A stretch of 64,000 bases of DNA from Arthrobacter sp. CAN_C5 (GTDB taxonomy: Bacteria > Actinomycetota > Actinomycetes > Actinomycetales > Micrococcaceae), in assembly GCF_017875735.1 (NCBI RefSeq), contig NZ_JAGGMZ010000001.1, positions 1,984,001 to 2,048,000 of the forward strand, written 5' to 3'. Position 1 is the stretch's first letter, and each line of letters starts with the position of its first letter. The translations under genes and the position numbers were made by a program. Of this stretch, positions 25,292-38,252 are shown in pieces. The notes beneath the pieces were generated by a model. It saw only the letters and a list, made by a program, of their open reading frames with translations, was not told the origin of the DNA and did not search any database.

Positions 25292-27472
25292 GTGCCGCAG
25301 CTTGATACGCAAGAACTGACCTGGACTGACCTGGACAACCGCGCGGTGGATGCCGTGCGCGTGCTGGCAGCCGACGCTGTGGAGAAGGTGGGTAACGGCC
25401 ACCCGGGCACGGCGATGAGCCTGGCGCCCGCGGCCTACCTCCTCTTCCAGAAACTGATCAGGCACGACCCCTCCCAGCCTGAGTGGACCGGCAGGGATCG
25501 TTTCGTCCTCTCCCCCGGTCACACCTCGCTCACCCTTTACATCCAGCTCTTCCTCTCCGGCTACGGCCTGGAGCTCGAGGACCTGCAGTCCCTGCGAACG
25601 TGGGGCTCCAAGACCCCCGGACACCCGGAGTACCGGCACACGGCCGGCGTTGAGATCACCACCGGGCCGCTCGGCCAGGGCCTGGCTTCCGCTGTCGGTT
25701 TCGCCTACGCCCAGCGCCGCATGCGCGGCATGATGGACCCCGACGCCGCAATCGGCGAGAGCCCGTTCGACCACACCATCTGGGTCATCGCTTCCGACGG
25801 CGACCTGCAGGAGGGTGTCACGGCCGAGGCCTCCTCGCTGGCCGGGCACCAGGAACTCGGCAACCTGGTGGTGCTCTATGACGAGAACCACATCTCGATC
25901 GAGGATGACACCGACATCGCGTTCACCGAGAACGTTCTGGGCCGGTACGAGGCGTACGGCTGGCATGTCCAGCGCGTCGACTGGACCAAGACCGGCGAAT
26001 ACGTCGAAGACATCGAAGAGCTCCACCGTGCCCTGACGGCTGCCCGGGCCGAGACGTCGAAGCCGTCGATCGTCTCCCTGCGCACCATCATCGGCTGGCC
26101 CGCCCCCACCAAGCAGAACACCGGAAAAATCCACGGCTCCGCCCTCGGCGCCGACGAGGTTGCGGCTTTGAAGGAGACGCTCGGCCTCGATCCGGCCAAG
26201 CACTTCGACGTGGCCCCCGAGGTCCTGGACCATGCACGGCAGGTGGGTGAGCGCGGGAGGGCCCTGCGGACTGAGTGGGAGCAGTCGTTCGCCACCTGGC
26301 AGCAGGCCAACCCGGACAACGCGAAGCTCCTGGACCGGATTTCTTCCCGCACGCTTCCTGATAACTGGGATGACGCACTCCCCACCTTCGAGGCCGGCAA
26401 GGACATGTCCACGCGTGCGGCGTCGGGCAAGGTGCTCTCGGCGATCGGCCCGGTGCTCCCCGAGCTGTGGGGCGGCTCCGCTGACCTCGCGGAATCGAAC
26501 AACACCACGATCGAAGGATCGCCGTCGTTCGTCCCCGTGGGCAAGCAGACCGACGCCTGGCAGGGCAACCCGTACGGCAGGGTGCTGCACTTCGGCATCC
26601 GGGAGCATGCGGCAGCGGCGATCGTCAACGGCATCGTCATGCACAGCAGCACCCGGGCCTTCTCCGGTACCTTCCTCATCTTCAGCGACTACCAGCGGCC
26701 AGCCGTCCGGTTGGGCGCGTTGATGGGAGTGCCGTCCATTTACGTGTGGACCCACGACTCGATCGGCCTCGGCGAGGACGGTCCCACCCACCAGCCCGTG
26801 GAACAGCTCGCGGCGCTCCGCGCAATCCCCGGTCTCGACGTCGTCCGCCCGGGCGACGCGAACGAGGTTGCCGTCGCGTGGCGCACCATCCTGGAGAACA
26901 CCGAAAACCCGGCCGGCATTGTGCTCACCCGGCAGAACATCCCGACGTACGAGCGTGGTGAGGGTGCCGCCAACGGCGATACGTTCGGCTCGGCCGAAGG
27001 CGCTGCCCGCGGAGCGTACATCCTTGCCGAAGCAGCGCAGGGAACCCCCGACGTCATCCTCATCGGCACCGGGTCGGAGGTCCAGCTGGCTGTCGAGGCG
27101 CGCGCGACGCTTCAGGCCGAAGGGATCGCCGCACGCGTCGTCTCGATGCCGAGCCTCGAATGGTTCAACCGGCAGGACGAGGCGTACCGCGAGTCGGTAC
27201 TGCCCGGCAACGTCCTGGCACGGGTCTCCGTTGAAGCCGGCGTAGCCCTGGGCTGGCGCGAACTCATTGGCGACGCCGGCCGATCGGTCTCGCTGGAGCA
27301 CTTCGGTGCGTCAGCCGACTACAAGCGCCTGTTCAACGAGTTCGGCATCACCGCCGAAGCCGTGACCCAGGCCGCCCGCGACTCCATCGCCGCGGCAGGC
27401 AACCACCGGGCACCGAACGGCACGCCGGCCTGGTCCGGCCCCACCTCATCCGAAACCGGCGACCAGCAGTAA
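25292..27472 (+). CDS. tkt: Transketolase
   Basis: 726-aa thiamine-diphosphate enzyme of the non-oxidative pentose-phosphate pathway. It has [13 protein letters not shown] near the N-terminus, the ThDP motif GDGDLQEG-like [10 protein letters not shown]...EN (about residues 169-200), and SADLAESNN with REHA in the pyrimidine domain. The GTG at 25292 is the likely start (GCTGAGG upstream). First gene of tkt-tal-pgi-zwf-opcA-pgl. Confidence 0.97.
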   Translation: MPQLDTQELTWTDLDNRAVDAVRVLAADAVEKVGNGHPGTAMSLAPAAYLLFQKLIRHDPSQPEWTGRDRFVLSPGHTSLTLYIQLFLSGYGLELEDLQSLRTWGSKTPGHPEYRHTAGVEITTGPLGQGLASAVGFAYAQRRMRGMMDPDAAIGESPFDHTIWVIASDGDLQEGVTAEASSLAGHQELGNLVVLYDENHISIEDDTDIAFTENVLGRYEAYGWHVQRVDWTKTGEYVEDIEELHRALTAARAETSKPSIVSLRTIIGWPAPTKQNTGKIHGSALGADEVAALKETLGLDPAKHFDVAPEVLDHARQVGERGRALRTEWEQSFATWQQANPDNAKLLDRISSRTLPDNWDDALPTFEAGKDMSTRAASGKVLSAIGPVLPELWGGSADLAESNNTTIEGSPSFVPVGKQTDAWQGNPYGRVLHFGIREHAAAAIVNGIVMHSSTRAFSGTFLIFSDYQRPAVRLGALMGVPSIYVWTHDSIGLGEDGPTHQPVEQLAALRAIPGLDVVRPGDANEVAVAWRTILENTENPAGIVLTRQNIPTYERGEGAANGDTFGSAEGAARGAYILAEAAQGTPDVILIGTGSEVQLAVEARATLQAEGIAARVVSMPSLEWFNRQDEAYRESVLPGNVLARVSVEAGVALGWRELIGDAGRSVSLEHFGASADYKRLFNEFGITAEAVTQAARDSIAAAGNHRAPNGTPAWSGPTSSETGDQQ

Positions 27473-27498
27473 CCGTCGACAATCCAAGGAGATCCACT

Positions 27499-28611
27499 AT
27501 GACTTCTACTCCCACGGCAGACCTTTCTGCCGCCGGCGTTTCCATCTGGCTCGACGACCTCTCCCGGGAGCGCATCAACTCGGGCGCGTTCAAGCACCTC
27601 ATCGAGGAGCGCAACGTGGTTGGTGTGACCACCAACCCGAGCATCTTCGCTGCCGCACTGCAGCAGGGCGAATCGTACGCCACCCAGGTTGAAGCCCTCG
27701 CGGCCGCCGACATCCCCGTCAATGACGCCGTCTTTGACATCACCACCCACGACGTCGCCCAGGCCTGCGACATTTTCGCTGCGGCAGCGAAGAGCACCGA
27801 CGGTGTCGACGGCCGGGTGTCCATTGAGGTGGACCCACGCCTGTCGAAGGACACCGAGGGCACCATCGCCGAGGCGAAACGGCTCCACGCCAAGGTGCAG
27901 CGCTCCAACGTCCTGATCAAGATCCCCGCCACGGTGGAAGGTCTCGAAGCCATCGCGGCGACCATTGCCGAGGGGATCAGCGTGAACGTGACGCTCATCT
28001 TCTCGCTGGAACGCTACCGTGCCGTCATCAACGCCTTCATGCTGGGCATTGAGCAGGCCAAGGAGAACGGACACGACCTCTCCACCATCCACTCGGTAGC
28101 CTCCTTCTTCGTGTCCCGCGTGGACAGCGAAGTGGACAAGCGGCTGGACGCCATCGGCACCGACGAGGCAGCGGCCCTCAAGGGCAAGGCCGGGCTCGCG
28201 AACGCACGACTGGCCTACCAGGTATACGAGGAGCTGTTCGACACCGAGCGGTGGGCGGTACTCGCAGCAGCAGGTGCCCGTCCTCAGCGCCCGCTGTGGG
28301 CCTCGACCGGCGTCAAGGATCCCGCCCTGCCGGATACCCTGTACGTCACCGAGCTGGTGGCACCCGGCGTCGTCAACACGATGCCGGAAAAGACGCTGGA
28401 GGCCACCGCTGACCACGGCGTCATCACCGGGGACACCGTCACCGGGTCCTACGAAGACTCCCACGCGGTCCTCAACGACCTCGAGAACATCGGTGTTTTC
28501 TACGTTGAAGTGGTTGAACAGCTGGAAATCGAAGGGCTGGACAAGTTCGTGGTGAGCTGGAACGAGCTCCTCGAAACCGTTCAGACCGCATTGGACAAGG
28601 CGAAGGGCTAA
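27499..28611 (+). CDS. tal: Transaldolase
   Basis: 370-aa enzyme that transfers dihydroxyacetone units between sugar phosphates. The Schiff-base lysine lies in [15 protein letters not shown], with GVTTNPSIF and [11 protein letters not shown] further matching the long actinobacterial transaldolases. AAGGAGA is 8 bp upstream of the ATG, 26 bp after tkt. Confidence 0.97.
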   Translation: MTSTPTADLSAAGVSIWLDDLSRERINSGAFKHLIEERNVVGVTTNPSIFAAALQQGESYATQVEALAAADIPVNDAVFDITTHDVAQACDIFAAAAKSTDGVDGRVSIEVDPRLSKDTEGTIAEAKRLHAKVQRSNVLIKIPATVEGLEAIAATIAEGISVNVTLIFSLERYRAVINAFMLGIEQAKENGHDLSTIHSVASFFVSRVDSEVDKRLDAIGTDEAAALKGKAGLANARLAYQVYEELFDTERWAVLAAAGARPQRPLWASTGVKDPALPDTLYVTELVAPGVVNTMPEKTLEATADHGVITGDTVTGSYEDSHAVLNDLENIGVFYVEVVEQLEIEGLDKFVVSWNELLETVQTALDKAKG

Positions 28612-28616
28612 ACCAG

Positions 28617-30272
28617 ATGAGTTCCATGACGCTCGCGGCGGCCGGCGCCGCTTTGGAAGCCATCGACCGCGTCACCGCCACCCTCGTCGAGGACAGGGTG
28701 GCGTCGCGGCTGATGGCCAAGGATTCCACCCTGTGGGGTCACGACGCCGAAGCGGAGGCGGCGGTCCGGTTGGGCTGGGTTGACCTCGTCGACGCGTCCC
28801 GCGGCCTCGTCCCGGGCATCATGGAACTGCGGGATTCCCTGCGGGCGGAAGGGGTCAGCCGGATCGTCCTGTGCGGCATGGGAGGTTCCTCCCTGGCGCC
28901 CGAGGTGATCACCCAGACCGCAGGCGTCGAGCTGACGGTGCTCGACTCCACCGACCCGGACCAGGTCCGCCGGACGGTCGGGGAACGGGTGGCGGAGACG
29001 GCCGTGGTGGTCTCCTCGAAGTCGGGGTCGACCGTCGAAACCGACTCCCAGCGCCGGATCTTCGAGGCTACCTTCACTGCAGCAGGCATCGACCCGCTGA
29101 GCAGGGTGGTCATCGTCACCGACCCGGGGTCTCCGCTGGACGCCTCAGCCCGTGAGGCCGGCTACCGCGCCGTATTCAACGCTGACCCCACCGTCGGCGG
29201 CAGGTACTCAGCCCTGACCGCGTTCGGGCTCGTCCCTTCCGGTCTGGCGGGAGTCGACCTCGATGCCCTGCTGGACGACGCTGAGGAAACTGTCGAGTTC
29301 CTCGGCGAGGACGATCCGACGAACATCGGATTGCGGCTCGGAGCCGTGCTGGGCGGCACGAGCCCCCTGCGGGACAAGATTGTGTTCGCCGATGAGGCGT
29401 CGGGGATCCCCGGACTCGCCGACTGGGCGGAGCAGCTCATCGCTGAATCGACCGGCAAACTGGGCACCGGGGTACTGCCGGTGGTCGCCGAGGAGGGCGC
29501 GCCGGAGATCCTTGCCGGCGACGACGACGTCCTCGCCGTCCGCCTGACCGCACCGGACGCCGACATTGAGCCCGTGGGGAACCAGATCACCGTCAGCGGT
29601 AGCCTCGGCAGCCAACTACTCGTGTGGGAGTTCGCCACCGCGGTTGCCGGACGGCTCCTGGGCATCAACCCGTTCGACCAGCCCGACGTGGAGGCCGCCA
29701 AGACAGCCGCCCGCGGCCTGCTCGATGCGCAACCCGAGTCCACCCCCGCGAATTTCGTGGACGGTGCCGTGGAGATCCGCGCCGATGGAGGACTGCTCGG
29801 GGACGCCAGCACCCTCGGCGATGCTCTGCAGCAACTCTTTGCGACCCTCGAGCCCAACGGGTACCTGGCCGTCCAGGCCTACCTGGACAGGTCCGTGCAG
29901 TCACGGCTGGAAGACATCAGGTCACCACTCGCGTCCCTGACAGGGCGTCCCGTTACGTTTGGCTGGGGTCCCAGGTTCCTGCACTCCACCGGGCAGTTCC
30001 ACAAGGGTGGTCCGGCGCAGGGTGTGTTCCTCACCATCACCGGTGCAGCGGCTGAAGACCTGGACATCCCCGAGCGTCCCTTCACCTTTGGTGAACTGAT
30101 TACCGCGCAGGCGGCAGGCGACGCCCAGGTCCTCGCCGGCAAGGGACGCCCGGTGCTGAGCCTGCACCTGGCAGACCGGACTGCTGGCCTGGACCAGCTC
30201 GTTCAGGTGGTCTCCCATCTGCTCAGCGGTGCCGCAGGCCAGCGGGCCGTCAACGAGAACGGCACACCATAG
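28617..30272 (+). CDS. pgi: Glucose-6-phosphate isomerase
   Basis: 551-aa isomerase linking glycolysis and the pentose-phosphate pathway. It has the sugar-isomerase domain with VLCGMGGSSLAPEV and SSKSGSTVET (phosphate loop) and a C-terminal FGWGPRFLHSTGQFHKGGP that carries the family's catalytic lysine region. It is the divergent actinobacterial type. It begins 5 bp after tal and overlaps zwf by one base. Confidence 0.93.
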   Translation: MSSMTLAAAGAALEAIDRVTATLVEDRVASRLMAKDSTLWGHDAEAEAAVRLGWVDLVDASRGLVPGIMELRDSLRAEGVSRIVLCGMGGSSLAPEVITQTAGVELTVLDSTDPDQVRRTVGERVAETAVVVSSKSGSTVETDSQRRIFEATFTAAGIDPLSRVVIVTDPGSPLDASAREAGYRAVFNADPTVGGRYSALTAFGLVPSGLAGVDLDALLDDAEETVEFLGEDDPTNIGLRLGAVLGGTSPLRDKIVFADEASGIPGLADWAEQLIAESTGKLGTGVLPVVAEEGAPEILAGDDDVLAVRLTAPDADIEPVGNQITVSGSLGSQLLVWEFATAVAGRLLGINPFDQPDVEAAKTAARGLLDAQPESTPANFVDGAVEIRADGGLLGDASTLGDALQQLFATLEPNGYLAVQAYLDRSVQSRLEDIRSPLASLTGRPVTFGWGPRFLHSTGQFHKGGPAQGVFLTITGAAAEDLDIPERPFTFGELITAQAAGDAQVLAGKGRPVLSLHLADRTAGLDQLVQVVSHLLSGAAGQRAVNENGTP

Positions 30273-31816
30273 TGCCCGACTCAACCGACGCGCGACCCGC
30301 CAACCCGCTGCGGGACCCGCGCGACCGCCGGCTCAGCCGTATCGCCGGGCCGTCGTCGCTGGTGCTCTTCGGGGTCACCGGGGACCTGGCCCGCAAGAAG
30401 CTGATGCCAGCGATCTACGACCTGGCGAACCGGGGGCTGCTGCCGCCGAGTTTCGCGCTGATCGGGTTTGGCCGGCGGGACTGGGACGATGAGAGGTTCG
30501 TCGAGGAGGTGCGCGAGGCTGTCACCCAGTACTCGCGGACCCCGTTCGATGAGACCGTCTGGGAGCAGCTTTCCGCCGGGATCAGGTTCGTGCAGGGAAA
30601 CTTCGACGACGACGACGCCTTCGGGCGGCTGGAGGTTACCCTTCAGGAGCTGGACTCCAGTCGCGGAACCCGGGGGAACCACGCGTTCTACCTGTCCATC
30701 CCGCCGAAAGATTTCGAACTGGTCTGCCAAAAGCTCTCGGAGCACGGCCTCGCCCAGCCCAACGAGGGCCAGTGGCGACGGGTGGTCATCGAGAAACCCT
30801 TCGGGCACAACCTGCAGTCGGCCCGCGAACTCAACGCCGTGGTGGAACAGGTCTTCCCACCGGACGCCGTGTTCCGGATCGACCACTATCTGGGCAAGGA
30901 AACCGTCCAGAACATCCTGGCCCTCCGGTTCGCGAACCAGCTGTTCGAACCACTGTGGAACGCCAACTACGTGGACCACGTCCAAATCACCATGGCCGAG
31001 GACATCGGCATCGGCAGCCGGGCCGGCTACTACGACGGGGTCGGCGCGGCCCGCGACGTCATCCAGAACCACCTGCTGCAACTGCTGGCACTGACCGCAA
31101 TGGAAGAACCCATCTCCTTCAACGCCAACGACCTCCGGGCGGAAAAGGAGAAGGTCCTCGCAGCGGTGAAACTCCCGGACGACCTCTCCGGTTCCTCCGC
31201 GCGTGGTCAGTACGACGCCGGATGGCAGGGCGGTGAGCAGGTCAGGGGCTTCCTGGAGGAAGAAGGCATCCCCGCACAATCCACCTCCGAAAGCTTCGCT
31301 GCGCTCCGCCTCGACATCCATACCCGCAGGTGGAGCGGCGTTCCCTTCTACCTGCGGGCGGGTAAGCGGCTGGGCCGCCGGGTGACCGAGATCGCCGTTG
31401 TCTTCAAACGTGCACCCAACCTGCTGTTCCGGGACCACGGGGAGGACGACTTCGGCCAGAACGCCGTGGTCATCCGCGTGCAACCGGATGAGGGCGCGAC
31501 CATCAGGTTCGGTTCCAAAGTGCCCGGCACCCAGATGGAGGTCCGGGATGTCACCATGGACTTCGGCTACGGGCACTCGTTCACTGAGTCGAGCCCCGAA
31601 GCCTATGAGCGGCTGATCCTCGACGTGCTGCTCGGCGAGCCGCCCCTGTTCCCCCGGCACGAAGAGGTGGAACTGTCCTGGAAGATTCTCGATCCTTTCG
31701 AGGAATACTGGGCATCCCTCGGCGACCAGCCGGAGAAGTACGTGCCGGGAAGCTGGGGCCCGGCCTCCGCTGACGAGCTCCTCGCCCGTGATGGAAGGAC
31801 GTGGCGCAGGCCATGA
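30272..31816 (+). CDS. zwf: Glucose-6-phosphate 1-dehydrogenase
   Basis: 514-aa NADP-dependent enzyme of the oxidative pentose-phosphate pathway. It has the cofactor site FGVTGDLARKKLMPA (about residues 33-47) and the substrate/catalytic motif RIDHYLGKE (about 206-214). The start is a GTG directly at the pgi stop. The stop overlaps the opcA ATG. Confidence 0.97.
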   Translation: MPDSTDARPANPLRDPRDRRLSRIAGPSSLVLFGVTGDLARKKLMPAIYDLANRGLLPPSFALIGFGRRDWDDERFVEEVREAVTQYSRTPFDETVWEQLSAGIRFVQGNFDDDDAFGRLEVTLQELDSSRGTRGNHAFYLSIPPKDFELVCQKLSEHGLAQPNEGQWRRVVIEKPFGHNLQSARELNAVVEQVFPPDAVFRIDHYLGKETVQNILALRFANQLFEPLWNANYVDHVQITMAEDIGIGSRAGYYDGVGAARDVIQNHLLQLLALTAMEEPISFNANDLRAEKEKVLAAVKLPDDLSGSSARGQYDAGWQGGEQVRGFLEEEGIPAQSTSESFAALRLDIHTRRWSGVPFYLRAGKRLGRRVTEIAVVFKRAPNLLFRDHGEDDFGQNAVVIRVQPDEGATIRFGSKVPGTQMEVRDVTMDFGYGHSFTESSPEAYERLILDVLLGEPPLFPRHEEVELSWKILDPFEEYWASLGDQPEKYVPGSWGPASADELLARDGRTWRRP

Positions 31817-32754
31817 TCGTCGAACTGCCTGACACCACCACCTCAAAGGTGTCCAAAGAAATCATGACGCTGCGCGACAAGGGCGGAGTCGTCGCGCTGG
31901 GTCGGGTGCTCACCCTGGTGGTCATCACGTCGTCCGGCCACGAGGAGGAGGCGATCCTCGCTGCGAACCTGGCCAGCCGTGAGCACCCCTGCCGGATTAT
32001 CGTCCTCGCGCTCGGCTCCGATGAGGAGCAGACCCGGCTGGACGCCCAGATCCGGGTGGGCGGTGACGCCGGCGCCTCCGACGTGATCGTCCTCAAGGGC
32101 TACGGGCAACTCGCCGAGGAAAACGAATCCCTCGTGTCGGCGCTGCTGCTCCCCGATGCTCCCATAGTGGCCTGGTGGCCCCACGGTGCACCGGAAAACG
32201 CCTCCCGGACATCCATCGGCAGTATTGCGCACCGGCGGATCACCGATGCAGCCAACGAGCCGGACCCCGTGGCTGCCCTGTCAACGATCCGGGGGACCTA
32301 CGCGGCCGGTGACACCGACCTGGCCTGGACCCGGCTGACAAATTGGCGGATCCAGCTCGCGGCGGTCCTCGACCAACTGGACGACTCACCCATTACCGCT
32401 GTCACAGTGGAGGGTGCAGTGGATTCGCCCAGCACCGTGCTCCTTGCCGCCTGGCTTACCCTGGCGCTGGACGCACCGGTCACCATCGCAGCCGGACCGG
32501 CGGGCACCGGACTGCGTCGGGTGAGGTTGTCCCGACCCGCAGGCGACGTCGAATTGAACCGGCCCCACCAGTCCGTCGCCGAGCTTTACCAGCCGGGCCA
32601 GCCGGTGCAGCGGATTTCCCTGCCACGGCGGAGCCTGCAAGACTGTTTGGCAGAAGAGCTCCGCCGTCTCGACCCGGATGAGGTATTCGGCGAGGTGATT
32701 ATGGAGGGGCTCGCACGGACCAACCTAAGGAGCGTGCGTCCAAGTGAACGCTGA
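31813..32754 (+). CDS. opcA: Glucose-6-phosphate dehydrogenase assembly protein OpcA
   Basis: 313-aa partner required for full G6PDH activity in actinobacteria and cyanobacteria. It shows the actinobacterial pattern DTTTSKVSKEI..LRDKGG and the central PIVAWWPHGAPE. A frame start at 31801 exists, but the ATG at 31813 makes the ATGA overlap with zwf. It overlaps pgl by 11 bp. Confidence 0.94.
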   Translation: MIVELPDTTTSKVSKEIMTLRDKGGVVALGRVLTLVVITSSGHEEEAILAANLASREHPCRIIVLALGSDEEQTRLDAQIRVGGDAGASDVIVLKGYGQLAEENESLVSALLLPDAPIVAWWPHGAPENASRTSIGSIAHRRITDAANEPDPVAALSTIRGTYAAGDTDLAWTRLTNWRIQLAAVLDQLDDSPITAVTVEGAVDSPSTVLLAAWLTLALDAPVTIAAGPAGTGLRRVRLSRPAGDVELNRPHQSVAELYQPGQPVQRISLPRRSLQDCLAEELRRLDPDEVFGEVIMEGLARTNLRSVRPSER

Positions 32755-33595
32755 ACCCAAAGTAAGTATCCACCCTGATTCCTCGTTGCTGGCGGCCACT
32801 GTCGCCGCCCGGTTGATCACCCGGCTCGTCGACGTGCAAAACGAACGCGGATCCGCGACCGTGGTGCTCACCGGTGGCGCAATCGGTACTGCGGCACTCG
32901 CGGCCGTCGCCGAATCGCCGGCCTGCTCGGCGGTCGACTGGAGCAGGGTCGACTTCTGGTGGGGAGACGAACGCTTCCTCAGCGCCAGCGACCCGGATCG
33001 CAACGCAGTCCAGGCACGTGAGGCCCTTCTCGGGAAGCTCGGCCTTGCCGAGTCCCAGGTCAACGAGTTCGGTTCGAGCGATGACTTCGCAGACCAGGAC
33101 GCTGCCGCGGCCGACTATGCCGCGCGGCTTCAGGACGCCGCCGACGCCGAACGGGCCCTCGCCGGTGATGGAACCGCCGACGGCAACCGTGCGGGAGACA
33201 GCCAGGATGCACGGCTCCCCCGGTTCGATGTCCTCTTGCTGGGGGTGGGACCGGACGCCCACATTGCGTCCCTGTTTCCGGAGATGCCCGGTATCAGGAC
33301 CAAGGAGCAGACCGTGGTGGGAGTGACGGACGCGCCGAAACAGCCACCGTTGCGCATTTCCCTGACCCTCGAGGCGTTGAACTCCGCGCAGGAGATCTGG
33401 ATCGCCGCGGGCGGGCAGGACAAGGCGGGCGCAGTGGGCCTTGCCCTGGCCGGTGCAGGCACTGTGCAGGTTCCAGCGTCGGGTGCACGCGGCCGGCGCA
33501 AGACGCTCTGGCTTATCGATCAGGAAGCAGCGGCTCAACTTCCCGGGCGGCTGATCGACTCCGGGAATGACGAACCCGACGACGAGGCTCCTTGA
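32744..33595 (+). CDS. pgl: 6-phosphogluconolactonase
   Basis: 283-aa hydrolase of 6-phosphogluconolactone. Conserved DFWWGDERFL, the LLGVGPDAHIASLFPE segment and a terminal lactonase fold like NagB. Residues about 110-160 include an Asp/Ala-rich insert. The GTG start has TAAGGAG upstream. Last gene of the pentose-phosphate operon. Confidence 0.95.
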   Translation: MNAEPKVSIHPDSSLLAATVAARLITRLVDVQNERGSATVVLTGGAIGTAALAAVAESPACSAVDWSRVDFWWGDERFLSASDPDRNAVQAREALLGKLGLAESQVNEFGSSDDFADQDAAAADYAARLQDAADAERALAGDGTADGNRAGDSQDARLPRFDVLLLGVGPDAHIASLFPEMPGIRTKEQTVVGVTDAPKQPPLRISLTLEALNSAQEIWIAAGGQDKAGAVGLALAGAGTVQVPASGARGRRKTLWLIDQEAAAQLPGRLIDSGNDEPDDEAP

Positions 33596-33607
33596 GATTC
33601 AGCTGCG

Positions 33608-33639
33608 CTAGGTAACCAGAAGACTAGGTAACCCGAAGA
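33608..33639. repeat. 16-bp tandem duplication at the rbpA stop codon
   Basis: CTAGGTAACCAGAAGA and CTAGGTAACCCGAAGA are adjacent. The second contains the rbpA stop codon and last codons (minus strand), the first lies just beyond it. Confidence 0.9.
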
Positions 33640-34010
33640 CCTGACCGCCGGGCCCGCAGGTTGCAGAGTGCCTGCTCGAGGACGGAAGCCGCTTCCTCGT
33701 CGGTGCGGCGCTCCTTCGCGTACTGCAGGTGGCTCTTGAACGGTTCGATGCAATCCACGAGGGGTTCCACGCCGGGCAGCCTGCCAGCTGCACGACCGCA
33801 CGACCCGCATTCCCAGACTTCGGGGATCTCGTCCTCGTGGAGTTTGGCAAACGTCGGTTTCGTCTCGTGGTTTTCGATGCACCAATAGCTCACTACGGTT
33901 CGGTCCACGACAGCCGGACTCCGTCCGGATTCGGCTTGCCAGCCAGCCATTCCCCCGTAGGAATCAGTTCCGATTCGTGTGCCCTTAAATGCGTTTCCCG
34001 CGATAACCAT
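33624..34010 (-). CDS. rbpA: RNA polymerase-binding protein RbpA
   Basis: 128-aa actinobacterial transcription factor that binds RNA polymerase and the principal sigma factor and stabilises open complexes. It shows the family pattern GTRIGTDSYG near the N-terminus, then FAKLHEDEIPEVWECGSCGRAAG with a CxxC, and the sigma-binding C-terminus HLQYAKERRTDEEAASVLEQAL (in parts). Normal length. Convergent with pgl, 28 bp apart. Confidence 0.96.
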   Translation of the reverse strand: MVIAGNAFKGTRIGTDSYGGMAGWQAESGRSPAVVDRTVVSYWCIENHETKPTFAKLHEDEIPEVWECGSCGRAAGRLPGVEPLVDCIEPFKSHLQYAKERRTDEEAASVLEQALCNLRARRSGLRVT

Positions 34011-34090
34011 GGATTGCTCCTGGACTAGGCTCCGACAACAGGGTCAGTCTACGCCCAGTAAATGATGGTTAACGCGGGAAAGCAAAAAAC

Positions 34091-34127
34091 TTTTGCCGTG
34101 CCGGCGCGGAAGAGACGGCCGGCAAAA
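34091..34127 (-). terminator. Intrinsic terminator after secG
   Basis: TTTTGCCG..GCCG pairs with CGGCCGGCAAAA, with one bulge. On the minus strand the stem is followed by GTTTTTTGC. It lies just beyond the secG stop. Confidence 0.7.
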
Positions 34128-34130
34128 CTG

Positions 34131-34376
34131 CTAGTCGGCGAACCGCTGGATCAGTCCAAGCGCCACGATGACTACGCCCCAGCTCAGCCCGAGGGCGACC
34201 GTGAAACGATTGAGGTTCCGCTCAGCAACACCTGACGAGCCCATGCTGGTGGTCATGCCGCCACCGAACATGTCGGACATGCCACCGCCGCGGCCCTTGT
34301 GCAGCAGGATCAGCAGGACGAGCAGCATGCTGGTGATGGCAAGGAGAACCAACAAGATGATTCGGAGAATGTCCAC
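34131..34376 (-). CDS. secG: Preprotein translocase subunit SecG
   Basis: 81-aa membrane protein with two hydrophobic helices (about residues 4-24 and 58-75) joined by the glycine-rich loop HKGRGGGMSDMFGGG that is diagnostic for SecG. It assists SecYE-mediated export. It follows tpiA by 55 bp, as usual in actinobacteria. Confidence 0.95.
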   Translation of the reverse strand: MDILRIILLVLLAITSMLLVLLILLHKGRGGGMSDMFGGGMTTSMGSSGVAERNLNRFTVALGLSWGVVIVALGLIQRFAD

Positions 34377-34431
34377 AGTGGCCTTTCAGGGGTAACTGAC
34401 GTGCGCGATCGGCCGACAGCAGGAAGCGTTC

Positions 34432-35247
34432 TTAGTCAGTGACCAGAAGATGTTCGAACCTGACAATACTAGCAAACTCGGCAGCGTCCAGGCTGGCACC
34501 ACCGACCAGCAAGCCGTCAACGTCGCGGCCCTTCAGGATGGAGCCTGCGTTCGCGGCCTTGACCGATCCGCCGTAGAGCAGGCGCACCTTCCCAGCCGTC
34601 TCCGCGTCGTACAGGGTGGTAAGTTCGGCCCGCAGGGCGGCGCACATCTCCTGCGCATCCTCCGGACCCGCCACCTCGCCGGTGCCGATGGCCCAGACCG
34701 GCTCGTACGCGACGACCAGCTCGGCGACCTGCTCGGCGCTGAGTCCTTCGATGCCGCTCCGCAGCTGGCTGAGGGTATGCTCCACATGGTTGCCGGCCTG
34801 CCGTACCTCAAGGCCCTCGCCGGCGCACAGGATGGGGGTCAGGTTGTGACGGAACGCAGCCTTGACCTTGCTGGCTAGCAGCTCGTCGGACTCCTGGTGG
34901 ATCGCCCGCCGCTCGGAGTGGCCGACGAGAACGTAGGAGCATCCCAATTTCTCGAGGAACTGCCCGGAAATATCCCCGGTGTAGGCCCCGGAGTCGTGCG
35001 GGGACAGATCCTGGCCGCCGTACACCACCTGCAGGTCGTCGCCCCGGACGAGGGTCTGCACCCCGCGGAGGTCGGTGAAGGGCGGGAAAACTGCCACTTC
35101 GGCGCACCGGTAGTCATGCCCGGCATCGTCGAGGGTCCAGGCGAGCTTCTGGAGAAGAGTGATTCCCTGGACGTGGTCCAGGTTCATCTTCCAGTTGCCA
35201 GCGATCAGGGGACGGCGGTCGTACGTGCCGTTGGTTGAGGAAGTCAT
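34432..35247 (-). CDS. tpiA: Triosephosphate isomerase
   Basis: 271-aa glycolytic enzyme. Catalytic residues visible: N/K in GNWKMN, the histidine in VGHSERR, the glutamate in [11 protein letters not shown], and the phosphate loop YGGSVKAAN. Nine bp separate it from pgk. Confidence 0.97.
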   Translation of the reverse strand: MTSSTNGTYDRRPLIAGNWKMNLDHVQGITLLQKLAWTLDDAGHDYRCAEVAVFPPFTDLRGVQTLVRGDDLQVVYGGQDLSPHDSGAYTGDISGQFLEKLGCSYVLVGHSERRAIHQESDELLASKVKAAFRHNLTPILCAGEGLEVRQAGNHVEHTLSQLRSGIEGLSAEQVAELVVAYEPVWAIGTGEVAGPEDAQEMCAALRAELTTLYDAETAGKVRLLYGGSVKAANAGSILKGRDVDGLLVGGASLDAAEFASIVRFEHLLVTD

Positions 35248-35256
35248 CTGCTGCTC

Positions 35257-36501
35257 CTACTGCCCGAGGGCGGTCAGTCCGGGGAGTTCCTTGCCTTCGA
35301 GGTACTCGAGGCTGGCACCTCCGCCGGTCGAAATATGGCCAAACTGGTTGTCGCTGAAACCGAGTGAGCGGACCGCCGCGGCAGAGTCGCCACCGCCGAC
35401 CACCGTCAGTGCACCGCGGGTGGTCGCCTCGGTGAGGGCCTGCGCCACGGCTTTGGTACCGCCCGCGAAGGCGTCGAACTCGAACACACCCATCGGCCCG
35501 TTCCAGAACACGGTCCCTGCGGTCGCGATGGACTCGGCAAAGGCGGCACCCGACTCGGGTCCGATGTCGAGGCCGATCCCGTCGGCGCCGAAAGAGCTTC
35601 CTTCAATGGCATCCGCGGCGACGGTCTCGTGCTCGGCGTCGGCAGCGAACTTCGCGGCCACCACAATGTCGGTGGGGAGCACGAACTCGGTGCCCGCCTG
35701 CTGCGCCCGTTCGAGGTAGCTCCTGACGACGTCGAGCTGGTCTTCCTCGAGGAGGCTCGCGCCCACCCTGTGGCCCTGCGCAGCAAGGAAGGTGAACACC
35801 ATGCCGCCGCCGACGAGGATGCGGTCCGCGATACCCAGCAGGTTTTCGATCACCGCAAGCTTGTCCGACACCTTGGACCCCCCGAGCACCACCACGAAGG
35901 GTGCCACCGGTTCGCCGGTGAGACGCTGCAGCACTTCCACCTCAGTCCTGACCAGGTCGCCCTGGTAGGACGGCAGGACCGCTGCGATGTCGTAGACGCT
36001 CGCGTGTTTCCGGTGCACCGCACCGAAGGCATCGTTGACGTAAGCGCCGTCGTCGCCGGTAAGAGCGGCGAGTTCGGCAGCGAAGGCCTGCCGTTCGCCG
36101 TCGTCCTTGCTGGTCTCCCGGGCGTCGAAGCGCACGTTCTCCAACACCAGGACGCTACCGGAGCGCAGCCCCGCGGCCTGCTCCCTGGCGTCCTCCCCGG
36201 TGGTGTCCCCGGCGAGCGTGACGGGGAAATCTGCCAGCTCGGCGAGCCGGTCAACCGCTGGTTTCAGCGAATACCGCTCATCGGGTGCACCCTTCGGGCG
36301 TCCCAGATGAGCCATCACGATCACCGCGGCCCCCTCCTGGGTGAGCTTCTGCAGCACCGGCAGGGAAGCCCTGAGCCGGCCATCATCGGTCACCCGCGGG
36401 GCGGACCCCGAGGTGTCGAGCGGGACGTTCAGGTCCGACCGGACCAGGACGGTGCGTCCACGGACGCCGAGCTGCAGGAGGTCATCAAGGGAGGAGGCCA
36501 C
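35257..36501 (-). CDS. pgk: Phosphoglycerate kinase
   Basis: 414-aa glycolytic kinase. It has RSDLNVPLD at the N-terminus, [15 protein letters not shown], and the C-terminal ATP site [13 protein letters not shown] with [13 protein letters not shown]. It lies between gap (15 bp upstream) and tpiA in one operon. Confidence 0.98.
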   Translation of the reverse strand: MASSLDDLLQLGVRGRTVLVRSDLNVPLDTSGSAPRVTDDGRLRASLPVLQKLTQEGAAVIVMAHLGRPKGAPDERYSLKPAVDRLAELADFPVTLAGDTTGEDAREQAAGLRSGSVLVLENVRFDARETSKDDGERQAFAAELAALTGDDGAYVNDAFGAVHRKHASVYDIAAVLPSYQGDLVRTEVEVLQRLTGEPVAPFVVVLGGSKVSDKLAVIENLLGIADRILVGGGMVFTFLAAQGHRVGASLLEEDQLDVVRSYLERAQQAGTEFVLPTDIVVAAKFAADAEHETVAADAIEGSSFGADGIGLDIGPESGAAFAESIATAGTVFWNGPMGVFEFDAFAGGTKAVAQALTEATTRGALTVVGGGDSAAAVRSLGFSDNQFGHISTGGGASLEYLEGKELPGLTALGQ

Positions 36502-36516
36502 TTCGGTCCTTCGGGG

Positions 36517-38252
<1,736 letters not shown>

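Noticed and set aside
25238-27301. 687-codon open frame antisense to transketolase
   Set aside because: It mirrors the tkt gene on the other strand; GC-rich codon bias leaves antisense frames open, and its translation has no recognisable domain.
30281-31846. 521-codon frame antisense to zwf
   Set aside because: Shadow of a well-supported gene; no family features.
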